Source of the DNA: Gonapodya prolifera JEL478
Taxonomy: Eukaryota; Monoblepharomycota; Monoblepharidomycetes; Monoblepharidales; Gonapodyaceae
Length of the DNA stretch: 64,000 bases
Direction: 5' to 3'
Assembly (NCBI GenBank): GCA_001574975.1
Contig: KQ965735.1
Span: 495,479 to 559,478 of the forward strand
Position 1 is the first letter of the stretch, and every line of letters begins with the position of its first letter. Below, in pieces: positions 25,771 to 37,147 of the stretch. Both the position numbers and the translations under genes were made by a program. The notes beneath the pieces were generated by a model. That model did no database searches and was not told where the DNA came from. It saw only the letters and a program-made list of their open reading frames with translations.

Positions 25771-26610
25771 ATGCCAGGACTGGAAACCAAGAGCGGCGCA
25801 GATTGCGCGGGATGGGCGAGACCTCAGGAGATTGCAAACATCGTGGAGACGGTCGCGAGGTGCGTGGGTGATCGTCGGGTTTGCTACCATGTTGCAACCG
25901 TTCTTACTGTTTCACTTTCACAACCGGGTCCGAAATCACAAATAATGGAATGTTGGCGCGCCATGGTTATGTAAAAAACCAGATATAACCCGGAAAACAT
26001 CGAGGTTTTGGAGCGATATGTCACCACCCAGCTCAACTCCGACACCTACGACCGGGACGCAAACCTCGCCCTGCTCAAACTGTACCAATTCAACCCTGAC
26101 CCCCGCAACCTCGAATACGTCGCTGCAGTCCTCGCAAAAGCCCTCACCGCCCTCCCCGACCCGGACTTCAATTTGTGCCTCGCCCTCATCACGGACGATG
26201 CACTCAACACCCACCCTGTCCTGCAGCAGCTCTGGGAGGCGCAGCAGCTGCTGGAGCGCTGCAGCTTTGTCGAGTTTTGGCGTTTCGTGGAGGATCATGC
26301 GGAGGTCCGCGACGGTGCCTTGGACGCCTGCAAGGGATTCGACGAGCACGTCCGGGACTTCATTGCCCGAACGACCGTCCTAACATGCCAGACGGTGTCG
26401 GAGCAAGTGTTGATGGACTGGCTCAACCTCAGCGCCGAAGAGGTACGCGAGTTCGTTGCCGATAAGGCGTGGTCATACGACGAAAAGGACGATTCCGTCG
26501 TGGTCCTACCTGTGACAAAGGAGAATGCTCCAAAGGTGAAAGGAGAGCAGGAAGTTGTTAAGTTCGAGCAGTTGAAACGGATCATAGGCCACAGCAATGA
26601 GGTGTACTAG
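25771..26610 (+). CDS. EIF3K: translation initiation factor eIF3 subunit k
   Basis: Two exons (25771-25859 and 25983-26610) encode 238 residues. The first reads MPGLETKSGADCAGWARPQE and IANIVETVAR, and the splice gives ARYNPENIEVLERYV, the usual opening of eIF3k. It continues ANLALLKLYQFNPDPRNLEY, LCLALITDDALNTHPVLQQL, LERCSFVEFWRFVEDHAEVR and MDWLNLSAEEVREFVADKAW, a HEAT-like and winged-helix (PCI-related) architecture. eIF3k pairs with eIF3l at the edge of the eIF3 octamer and is absent from budding yeast. The C-terminal DSVVVLPVTKENAPK matches the family beta strand. Confidence 0.93.
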
Positions 26611-26838
26611 TCGCAAACCGGTTGTGCCAGTAATGTGTTGAATACAGTGTGCTCTCAATCATCCTTGTCGATGAAGAAGGGCGCGGAGTTTGTGGTCTAT
26701 AAGAGTTGGTCGTAGAAGGACAAGGAGCTCCGCCATGGAGTTTCCTATGATCAAGTAGAACGCTCAAACGAGAGCAGTGGGATGACAGGCCACAGCCCAA
26801 AAGTCCTGTATTTTGTGACTTCCCTTACTGAACGCACA

Positions 26839-27826
26839 ATGACATCCCTTTGCCGCGCTCGAATCGCCGAAGAACGAAAACAATGGAAGAAAGGTACCCT
26901 TGCCGGGCCCCCTGGGCTTTCTGTCTCTCCCCCTCACAACTTTTCTCTCACTATCGCCCCCATTCCCTCCCTCCCACCCACCGCCACCACTCCACATCGG
27001 TCTGCGCGCCCAAAATGGGGACGTTTGGTACTTTTAGACCACCCATACGGCTTTTGGGCCCGTCCGGTCAAGACCCCGGACGGAAATTTCAACCTCATGG
27101 AGTGGAACGTCGGGATTCCGGGGAAAGAGTGAGTCGCTCCATCGCGCCCTGGAGGAAACGTTCCAAGATAGACAAAGAATCTCACCTGATATTCGCGTCG
27201 TCGTCGACTCCGCAAAATACTATCTCATGCTCTGGACCCCACCCTTGCTCCCCCACCATTGTGAACCTGACCCACCGATTTTCCTGCGCAGGAAAACTCC
27301 CTGGGCGGACGGCGTGTACACCATGACCATCACCTTCCCCGAAGAGTACCCCCAGAAGCCGCCCAAATGCAAGTTCGTACCGCCCCTCTTCCACCCCAAC
27401 GTGTACCCGAGTGGGACCGTGTGCTTGAGTATCCTGGATGAGGCGACAGTGAGTACAGCGGGTGCTGGCAATCAAGGGGCGATGGACGGGACAAACTCGA
27501 GATATGGTGGAGCAATGCGGCTCCTTGAGACGTGGGAAGGAAACGAAAAGCACACTGGAGCTTTATTATCTAGAGCACCTTCCGGATGCCACATCCCCCA
27601 TTTTCACGCCCCTTGCACGTTGTAACATTCTCCCTACGCCACCCCGCTGTAGGACTGGAAACCCGCCATCACCCTGAAACAAATTCTTCTCGGCATTCAG
27701 GACCTGTTGGACAACCCCAACCTCGAATCCCCTGCGCAGGCGGACGCGTATACAATGTGCAAGAGAGACAAGGATGCGTATTTGGAGAGGGTGAAGCAGG
27801 AGGCGAAGAAGTATAAGCCATTATAG
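26839..27826 (+). CDS. UBC9: SUMO-conjugating enzyme E2 (UBC9)
   Basis: Exons 26839-26893, 27038-27128, 27292-27448 and 27653-27826 give 158 residues, the usual UBC9 length. It reads [77 protein letters not shown] and [18 protein letters not shown]. Catalytic Cys lies in SGTVCLS and the HPN motif precedes it. UBC9 takes SUMO from the E1 and transfers it to lysines in psi-K-x-E sites. The usual Gly-Thr-Pro-Trp segment reads KTPW here. It follows eIF3k by 228 bases on the same strand. Confidence 0.96.
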
Positions 27827-28086
27827 TACTTTAGAAACGACGACTTCTGTCCACACATTTGATTCGTGACCGAAGTAGCTGCCCCAGCTGCCCAGTCCGT
27901 TCATTCAATTGGCACTTCAATTCGCGTCCATCGTGGTTCGATCAACTGTCAGTAAGGAGATCACCACGAGCCAACCATCCACTTTATCTCATCGCTCCCC
28001 ATCGATCTATCTGTCCTTGCATGGCCTTCTCCTCGCGACTCATCTCACCACCTTCCACACACCCATCACACGATTCCAGTCCTCGC

Positions 28087-29690
28087 ATGGCCTTCTCCAA
28101 ATTCACACCCTCTGACGGACAGTTCACTGAAGTCGATTCCTTCGCCGTCGACGTAGGCACTCCGGGACCATCCGATGTACCGTCCACCGGCCCCGCAGAG
28201 CTCCCTGCTGACACCATCCGAACCGAATCTGCTGGATCCGCCCAGTTCGCGGGATTCATTGATCGGAGGGAGACGGGTTTCGACGGGGCCGATATCAGGA
28301 CGTGGTTGCCGGCCTTGCACGCTTACATGACCGATAAGAGACGAGTGGTGAGAGATCGAGGGATAGGTTGATGATTACTCGGTAGTAATCTTTTGTCGGG
28401 CACTTGCAGCTTGTCAGAGCGGTTGCGGGAGAGTTTCTCGTCACGTTCTTGTTCCTCTTGTACGTGGAAAATCAGGCGATTGGCCATCTTCCTTCTTTAT
28501 AACCCTCGTACGCATAGCGTGGTAATGTCTGTTGGTGTCAATTTCCGCCGTGCAAACCCAACCGAGGCGGATGCCACACTGGGTGGAATTTCGACAGGAT
28601 TCACCGCCGTTGCCTTGATCTACAGGTCAGTAACGTGGATATCACTTTGGTTTCGTTGATGTGTAATGACTTTGGACGCCGGGCCTTCTTTCTAGCTTTG
28701 CAGATGTGTCTGGTGCCCACTTTAACCCTGCGGTACGCATTCAATTGTTGTCGCACCCGCTGAACCCGAACACATCGTTTTGTTTACGCACGGTCAGGTC
28801 ACCATGGGTACCATTGTGACTGGCAAAGTTTCTGTCAAAAAAGGCTTGTGGTTCATTGGCATCCAGCTCTCCGCGTCCATCATGGCCACCCTCTGGCTTC
28901 AAGTTGTGTTTCCTCCCCATAGAGGATTTAACGCTTCGGAGATCGCTGTCGTTGATTTTGGAGATAAAGTGGTGATTGGGAGAGGTAAGTTTGAGTGTCA
29001 AATATTGATGGAGTGTCCGGTTTTTATGACAAATGGTTTCCGTCATTGAAATGCAATCCTTCAGCCTTCGCAATGGAAGCTACGCTCACGTTTATCCTCG
29101 TCTATGTCATCTTCGCCACTGCGTTCGAGACGGTTGATACAAACAACAAGGTACTGGTCAAGCCTGTAGCAGATGGAGCTCAAAAGTCTGCCACGGTAAA
29201 CCCAAACGGTGCCGGCCGTGAAGTCACGCAAGACGCTTCGGTTGGAAAGAACCTCACCATCTACACGACGAGTGCCAACTCCAAGTCTGGATTCGCACCT
29301 CTTGCCATCGGGCTCACACTTGGATTCCTATGTTTCCTCGGTGGAAGTGTTAGCGGAGGTGCATTCAACCCGGCAAGGGTGTTTGGCCCCGGTGAGCTGA
29401 CAAGAAGAAAATGAAATGAATTTCGGACGCTGAAGCTCAAGTGCTTATGCTTGTTCGTAAAATGAAAAGCCATTGTAACTGGAAACTGGAACAACCACTG
29501 GGTGTACTGGATTGGTAAGGCTTTGCCATTGGATCCACTTGTTGTTTACTCACGAGCCCGCTGTATGCAACTGAAAGCCGACCTTCTTGGAGGAAGCCTC
29601 GGTGCACTAACGCAGCAGACATTCTTTGCACATGCTGCGACGGTGAGCTTGTCATTCCCGAATGGATCTGCTGAAACTTTGAATTTCTAA
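28087..29690 (+). CDS. aquaporin / MIP-family channel
   Basis: A cytosolic N-terminus of about 90 residues (MAFSKFTPSDGQFTEVDSFA) precedes TM1, VRAVAGEFLVTFLFLL-FVVM. The first half-helix carries SGAHFNPAVTMGTIV and the second carries GGSVSGGAFNPARVFGP, the two NPA boxes with Arg after the second. TM4 reads EATLTFILVYVIFATAFE, followed by a loop of about 55 residues with NGAGREVTQDASVGKNLTIY before TM5, FAPLAIGLTLGFLCFLGG. Such loops are longer than in most aquaporins. TM6 lies in HWVYWI-ADLLGGSLGALTQ. An alternative last splice (gtgagc at about 29642 to ctgcag near 29750) would change the tail to LAREGSKLGSV. An in-frame ATG at 28021 is another start. Water or glycerol as substrate cannot be told from sequence. 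Confidence 0.88.
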
Positions 29691-29942
29691 AAAAAAAAAT
29701 GCGCGTTTTCCCGTCCGCTTTCATTACGAAGCACAACTCCTCCGCTGCAGCTGGCACGAGAAGGAAGTAAACTTGGAAGTGTTATTCATGAGAGGCACAC
29801 GAGAAGAGTCCGATGATTGAACACGATATGTAGCAACGGGAGAGCGATGTTAGAAATATACATGGGTTCCTTTACATCATCCGCTCTCCACGACGAGTCA
29901 AGCCCCAAAAACAAAAAGACGGCGCAGGGGATTGGAAGAAAG

Positions 29943-32900
29943 TTATTGTGCTTCCAACATTCTCTTTTTGTTCCGAGTCATTCTCTTGGTGTAAGGTGGC
30001 AAATGCAAGCCACCCCAAGGAGGATATGATACGACGACACGAGCTTGATCTGTTGGGGGTGGGATGTCACCAGGTGTTGCGTGTGGGGATGCGTCAGTAG
30101 GAGGGATAATTTTGTCAGGATGTCGATCACCATCCTCCGGGGTGAGGATGGCAGTGGTATCTAAGTTCTCCAGCTTCCCACCGATTACTTCTTGGACGGG
30201 AAAACGGCCACCAACAGGTTCGATTTTTCCTGGGTCAACGTCGATGATGTCAGTTGCCACAAAATTGCAATCGCCGCATTCTCATCACCTTCTCGTAACA
30301 CTTTACCATCGGAGAGTCCTTGCCCTTCCGCTGTGAGGTCTCCTTTCACATTGGAGTGAAGCTCGGCAGTACCAAGGGTTCCACTCCGGGTGCCACCCAA
30401 CAGCATTTTTGTTTCAGACCCGTCCGGTGATGTGGTCTCACTGTCACTATCATATTCTGCGATAGTCGCCAACGCAGCGGGCTTAGGGCTTTCCCCCTGG
30501 ACTGCAGCCGGTCGAGAACCTTCGCGTGATGGCGATTGAGAGGTTGAACGATTCGACGGACCAGGCTCAGATGAGAAGTGGGGAGGGGAGAGTTTTTGTT
30601 CGGCCTTGACACGCTTTGGAGAGGGTGATTCGCGGGGACCTTCCTCAGACTCTCTCGCGCGCTTGGATGGGCCTATTTCCGGGCCCGTTACCACCTTAAA
30701 TACAGTGGAGTCATTCACATCCATTGCTTCGCCTTCCGCCAGCTCCGACGAAATCTTTTCGAGGTCGTGGGAATCATCAACCTTTGATGTTGAAGAGCGA
30801 ATGTGCTCTTTCGTAGGGCTGACATCCATAGCAACAATTTCGCCAACATGAGGACGTGGTGGAGGTGAAGAGTTCGGTTCATCTCTTTTTGGCTCGATGG
30901 AGTGGATTCCGTTGAGTCTTCCAGGCAATATTATGTCAGAACCTTGCGGTGAGGAGATCGGGCTTCCAGTTGGCTTTGTTCCATTATGTGGAGCGAAATT
31001 CAAAGCATCAACGTTTCGTGTATGCCGGTCCTCGCTTGGCTTCGGAACATGAACTGACGTGTAACTGTTGTCGTGAAGTGGTTTGGGAGCGGTTGCGGCG
31101 TCCAACCGTTTTCCATTATCTGTGCCCTTTTGGTGACCAAATTTGCGTTCAGTTGATGTTCGACGTTCAACGGTTTCAACAGAAGGATGTGCTGAACCGT
31201 CGGGTGTGCCGCTCCCATTGCCAATTTCACCTTCTTCCAGGTGAGAAGAATTGGAAATCTTCCGTTGTACGGTGTCACCTCCTACTTCCAACGTTGGTTT
31301 CGGAGGTAATGGGTAGGACACAATCGTAGGCTCAGGCTTTGCGATGTCTGTGTGTTCCTGACTCTTTTCCTTATGCTTGCCCGCTTTAGCGAACTCTCGA
31401 ACCTTTTCTGAATTGTGAGAGGCGCCCCGTATCGAGATCGAAGGCTGTTTTGATGATGGCGGAATAGTTGGGGGAGGCGGTGGTGGGATAAGCGTTGGCG
31501 GTTTCGGGGGGATTGTTAGGATAGCAGCCGCCGAAACAGGTTTCATGGACGGTCCCGCCTTCTTATCCGTTGGCAATGCACTCCCCGGTTTTTCGAGCGG
31601 TAGCTTGCTCCTAGAACTGGACGAAGAAATGGCACCTTGTTTCGATGTCGGCAATGGAATGGCGATGACGACGCTAGCCTTCTTTCGCGGAGATCCTGTT
31701 TGAAGTTCAAGAGCTTCCCTCTTGAACTCGTCGGTGAGATCTGGTTTGACCGGAGGCCGGCCAGGGGAGTCCTTAGGTGTAGACGGCGAGGCTGGAAGAG
31801 CAGGTTCCGTCGGGATAGGGAGTTCACTGGGTGCCTTGGCAACCTCGTTCAGAGAATCCCGCCTTTTAGCGCTCCAAATGAGTGTATCCAATTGATTCTC
31901 TTCCACGCTTCCTCTCCGAGACACCTCATTGCTTTGCTTGCGCTTCCAAGGAGTAGACTCCTCCTTGCGTAACCCTGCCTTGGGACTTCCGCGCTCCCGC
32001 CGATCTCGGCTTCGACTGCGACTGTCGCTCCACTTGCGATCCCGGTGATTTTTTCGTTCGCGGTCCTTGTCCCGCTCCCAATCCTTGCCCGTATCTCTCA
32101 CCCGCCCTCTAACTTTTGCATCGCTTCTCCTCTTCCGAGAGTCCTCGCGACTTCTACTCCGACTCCTGCTTTGCCTTCTACTGTGTTGTCTGGACCTGGA
32201 TGATGAGCGCGTCGCTGAGCGCTCGCCTCGATATCCGGCATCCAGTCGGCCAGATGATCGGCCAGAGCGATCTGGTGAACGTGACGGCTCCCACCTAGGA
32301 GGAGCACGTGGCGTTCGACGGCGGAACCCAAGCGCCTCAGTTCGTGCAGCAACCACTCCAGGAGAAATGAAACGGAGCCTGCTGAATATGTCCACTGTGG
32401 GATCGAGTTCGGGAACCGGAGGAGGAGGGCCTAACTGTGATGGTACGGGTAATGGAGGTGCATGAAGATTTGCCCCAGCCTTCAGTCGTGAACAAAAGCA
32501 ATACGGTCATTTGTATTTCACCGGAATTTACCGCTGTCGGAGCGTCTCACCTCGTGCGCATCAAGTATCCTGCCGACAACCTCGTCATACCCCTTCTCCA
32601 ACCTCGTCTCGACATCCATCGCATCCTCGTCCATTTTATCCTTAGGCTCAGTAAGGATCCTCGCTCCCACAGCTTTGCGCTCTACTTGGGGACCTTCCAC
32701 GGCACCATTCATCCCAGGTACCATTTTCACCGGGGATTCCAGCCGTCCATCGCCAGCGTCCCCGTTGGGGAGTGACTCAAACGACGTAGCTCCAGCAAGA
32801 ACAACTCCCTCGGTGCCTCCGACCCCGGCAGGCATCTCCCCCTGGAACTGTTGCCCCTGGCCAACCACAACAGATGTCGGGGCACCCGTGGTCCCCTGCT

Positions 32901-35554
32901 CTTCCGCGCCTGCGTTTCGCCTCCCTTTTCTTCTTAGCTTCGCGTCATACTCGTGCCAGTCTCCCTCCACGTTGATGGGTATATGATTCCCCTCAGGACA
33001 CGGTAAGGGTTCCTCCGAGAACCATGTGTGCGCCAATGCCTCGACCGCCGAAGGGCGCTGGGCAGGATCGTATGCAAGCAATTTGGAAATTAGGTCCAGG
33101 GCAGACTCTGGGATGTTGTGCGCCCTGCGGGTAATGAAACGCACAATTGCATGCTTATGTTGCCACCCTGAATACGACAATCGGGCCCACTCACGCAGCA
33201 ACCTCCTCGAGCGTCCTCTTGTACGGCTCCTTTGGCTGTGCAAATTTAAACCACTGTAGGTCCTCGAGGGCGGCGCGATCATTCTCGATTGGTGTGCCCA
33301 GGATCCGCCAGATGGCACGAAGCTGCGAGATCTCGTCCGTACCTTGGAAGGCCGCTGTACGGAGGTAAAGCTCAAGTATGATGCAACTGGTTAGGGGAGA
33401 GTGGCGGCAGGTATGGAGGAGAGATTATTGTCGACATGCCAACCAAGACAACAATCTCGCTTCCCACTGCTCCGTCGCAATTACTCACCCTGCGCTCCAC
33501 ATATCCACCTCACTGCCATACTTCGTGGACCCCCACAACAGCTCCGGGGGCCTGTACCACAACGTAATAACTCTATTGGTGTAATCGCCTTCGCCCCTCC
33601 TCCCCTGAGCGGCTTCATTCCTCCTCCCAGCTGCAAGCGTCTTCCCACTCAAGTCCCTTGCGAGTCCAAAATCCGCCAGCTTGAGGACGCCAGACGCCGA
33701 CACAAGCAAGTTGCTGCCCTTAATGTCCCGGTGAAGCACGCCACGCTCATGCAGGAAGCGGAGCCCAAGGAGGAGTTGCCGAACAAGGCACTTCAACTGC
33801 GATTCGGGGAAGCGCACAGAAGGGTGCGCGATCAGGCCGGCCAGGTCGTGGTCGTGATAGTCGAAGACGAGGTAGTACCCTGGGGGACGGCGCTCTGTGA
33901 TAGAAGCCGTACGAGGTCGTGGTTTTGGTGCATCCGATAGGTTCGACGTTGTTGATGCATTCTGCTTGACAATCAGACAATCCAAAAATAACCCACCACG
34001 CCCATTCCCTCCCTTATCCTCTCCGACGCTCATAATCTCCCTTACGGCGACAACGTTGGGGTGACGCAGCTGCATTAGCAGCTTGATTTCACGGAGTGAT
34101 GTGAAGGGGAACTGGTGCAGCCACCACGAGATATGTTACTCCACCGTTCCAAACCACCCAAATCGAAACAAACTCACTCCTTCACGTTCTGTCTCCATGC
34201 GTATCTTTTTCAACGCAACCATATCCCCAGTTGATCGGTCGATGGCCTTGTACACTTTGCTATGGGTTGCGAGGGTGGGTCGAGTGTTGAAAAATCAATC
34301 CCAACCCAACACACATCGCACCAAACAACTCACCCATATGTCCCCTCGCCCACCTGCTCCCTTTTCTCGAACACATCCTCGTCAAGTCTCAATTTTACCC
34401 TCCTTGCCAGTGCGCGCCCCAGTTTGGCCTCCAGTTCCGCGTCCGAGACCTCGCGAGGGTCTCCTGGCTTCACAGGCGGAAGCATAGGTATTGGAAACGG
34501 TGGGAAGGTGGGGGGGTTCGAGGGATCGAAGGGAGGTGGGGGGAAAGGGAATGGCGGGAAGGGAGGCGCGGTGGAGGGGTTTGGCGGGCGCGGGGGGCCG
34601 GTAAAGTAGGTGGGGTCAGGGTAGGCGCTGTATCCGGTCTTGAAGGTGGATGGGTAGAGCCGAGTTAACGGGTCAGGAAACAACAGCAGCCGGAGAACGG
34701 ACGCATATCCGTCCTTGCACTCTAGTACTCACCACATTCTCGGACTCATTGGGTCTAGCGATAACCGGCACGGGCTGAGGTCGCCACGGGTGCTGGTGCG
34801 TGGTGTGCCAAGGGGGAATGGCGCCTGAAGGAGGCGGCGGAGGCGGAGCGAGAGGACTAGGCAGAGGGGGCGGTGGTGGCGGCTGAGCGAGGGGGGGAGG
34901 GGCGGGGGGACGAGGAAAGGCACCTCCTGGTGGCCCGGGAGCGGGGGGCGGAGGAGCGGAATGGGTGGGAGTTGAAGGAGGAGGAAGTCGCGGATCCTGC
35001 CAGGCGTCAGCATGAGTGTCGGGCCATGCGTTGGGCCGCGTGTCCTGCCACATATCAGAGCGTGAGTCTTGCCGGGTGTTCTGCCACGAGTCACGCGGCC
35101 GGGTGACAGAGTCACGATCAGCGCGGTCTCGGGGCCGGTCCATCTCGCGGTCGCGGTCGCGTTCTGGTGGCTGCTGACGATCGTAGGGTACGGATCGGTC
35201 CGAATTGGCTCCGGGGTGCCTCAAAAACTGCTGGTCTCTGTAGTCCCTAGGCGGTCTTTGTGGCTCCGCTTCGCGGGAGAAATCCCTGTTGTAAGCCAGA
35301 CGCGAGGAGTGCGGTGGGGACGTGGGATAGGGTCGTGGATTCGGCTGGGCTTGGGATCGTGAGGGGAAAGAACGTCCAGACTGGAAGTCTCTGTCCTGAT
35401 CCCTCTGGTCTCTCTGGTCCCACAGGTCTCGTGCATCTCTCGCGTCTCTTGCGTCTCGCTCCCGCCCTTCCCACAGCTCCCTGTCCCTGTCCCTTTCTCT
35501 GTCTCTGTCTCTGTCCCTCGGGTAAGAGTCGCGGGAGTACGAGGAGTGCCGCAT
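29943..35554 (-). CDS. CTK1: CTD kinase catalytic subunit (CTK1/CDK12-like) with a long SR-rich C-terminal tail
   Basis: The N-terminal 300 residues are RD/Pro-rich (SYPRDRDRDRERDRDREL). The kinase reads EQVGEGTYGKVYKAIDRSTG, VALKKIRMETEREG-FPFTSLREIKLL (the PSTAIRE-equivalent is PFTSLRE), VLHRDIKGSNLLVSASG, LADFGLAR, then YTNRVITLWYRPPELL. After the kinase, an intron (gtgaga...gactgaag, near 32463-32533) joins ILDAHE to AGANLHAPPLPVPSQLGPPP, and the frame stays open for over 700 residues of SR-rich, Pro-rich and acidic sequence (SRSRSREDSRKRRSD). A last 61-base intron (gtgatg...gacccag) leads to REGKIEPVGGRFPVQEVIGG and the stop at 29943. The downstream frame has no ATG for about its first 280 residues, which supports one gene. 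It phosphorylates Ser2 of the RNA polymerase II tail. Confidence 0.8.
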
Positions 35555-36454
35555 GTGGCCAAAGCGAGACTGGTGGAGTGCAGGTGCAGGGTGTCTGGGT
35601 GAGAGGACCGCGAGGCGTGTGGGTGCGGCCACCTGCGCTCGTGAGCGAGTGCAGTGCGTGCGTGTTCGATGGGCCTGTGCGTGTCTGTGTGCGCGGGGTT
35701 TGGCGGGTGAGTGTCTTTTGACTGTATCCTGGTCTCCCCACGCCGACTCTCCCCTCGTGCTTCAATTTCTCTCCCTTTCTCGCATCCCATTCGCTTCTTC
35801 TATCCGCTCTCTCCCTCCTCTCCTTCGTCCTGCTCTCCTTCTCCTCTCCCGCCTGGCAAGTTCTCTCCCCCAATCCCTCCCTTCTCTCCCCTCTCTATCC
35901 TCCCGTCTCCTCTCCACCTTACTTCCTTTGATCTTGTGTTCTGCGTCCTCCAATTTCTTCCAACTCCTTCCGTGTTCCCTCCCAACATCATCCAACGCGA
36001 AACTCACCTACAGGTGTCCTGATTCTCAATTCACCCGCTCCTCTGCAGGGTTTTCTCTCAAACGTGCTCTCGCTCTCCTGCTAATCGATTGCCTCCTTCG
36101 GATTCTGTCAGCTCTCGCTCTTTGGTTTGGGTTCGGTTCCACAGTGCCTTGAGTTGGTCTGTGCCACAACTTGTGTTCCAACCCCAGCTTCTGATCTGCA
36201 GACACTCAGCGTCACAGCAAAGCCCCTCAGTTTCTAAAGGACAGACTGCAACCTCGGTGTGGTGTCGGACCAGATACCCATCGGATCCCAGAAATGTTTG
36301 CTTTCGCTATGAGAGCTTGTGCACACATTGTCACAAACGCACGACGTCAGCCTCTCCGTCTGGTGACTGTTACGGTCTCTGATTATCCTTCAGCAGAAAA
36401 GGGCGACTGGCTCATCTAACCGTTCACACTCTATCGATTCCGCTCTGGCACGAC
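35555..36454. promoter_or_regulatory. pyrimidine-rich region upstream of the CTK1-like gene
   Basis: On the plus strand 35730-36010 is almost pure C/T with short CTCCC and TTCTC runs; read on the minus strand this is a GA-rich 5' leader or promoter of the kinase gene. Open frames on both strands here are products of base bias. A divergent promoter for the candidate gene at 36455 could also lie in it. Confidence 0.45.
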
Positions 36455-37147
36455 ATGCCACCAGAGAAGCAATGTGAGTGCGGCAAGGCCCTGTAATGGT
36501 GCTCATTCGACCTCTTTGACCAGGGTCTCCAGACTCTGGACCGTTTGAAGACGTGGCCCTCTCGCTACTTTCCGCTTCATCGAGACGGTCACCCTCCCCT
36601 TTTTTGTCCTTCCCAAGGGTTACGGACGGGGGCTTGGACTTAACCAGGAATTCTCAAATTTATTTGCCAGATACTTGGACCCCCTGAAGTTTTCCAGCGG
36701 GGACGTGTCCGAGTCCAACTTGCACCAAACGTTTGCCCTCCTTGCAATTTGCAGTCTCTCCTCCTCATTGTACCTCGGTGCAGATTGTGTGGCGATGACA
36801 ACAGTCGAAATTCATCTCCTCGATGTGGGATTCCGGTTCTGCACGGAGCTCCAACAAAGAATAATTTGTTTCTTCGGGGTAAGCATTGTTTTAGGGTGAC
36901 GGATGGGTCTGGGACCAAAAATCATCTGTCGAATTGCACTTGACGAGAGAGAGTGAAATATTGCAGGGGGTTGAAAGCAGGGAGCGCTTGTGTTGCCGTG
37001 TGCGATACAATTGACAATATTGATGATGTGACCGGTGAATCGAATGGTTTGACCGCATCACATGTCCCATCCCCCCCATCATCGGCGCCACGTGGCGGTG
37101 CCTCGGTCCTCTCCTCCGCAGTAACACGCAGTGCGCTCCAGTTTTGA
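36455..37147 (+). CDS. possible small uncharacterised gene
   Basis: The ATG at 36455 opens MPPEKQ, with a good donor (gtgagt at 36474) and acceptor (gaccag at 36523) giving W-SPDSGPFEDVALSLLSASS. The frame continues FFVLPKGYGRGLGLNQEFSN, LFARYLDPLKFSSGDVSESN, then ADCVAMTTVEIHLLDVGFRF up to a donor ggtaagc near 36889. The 3' exon is ambiguous; one frame ends at 37147 with DTIDNIDDVTGESNG. I do not recognise any family. The evidence is only splice consensus and an open frame. Confidence 0.28.

Noticed and set aside
35260-36152. Long frames on both strands
   Set aside because: They overlap the kinase N-terminus and the C/T-rich tract; their composition follows the base bias and they carry no family motif.
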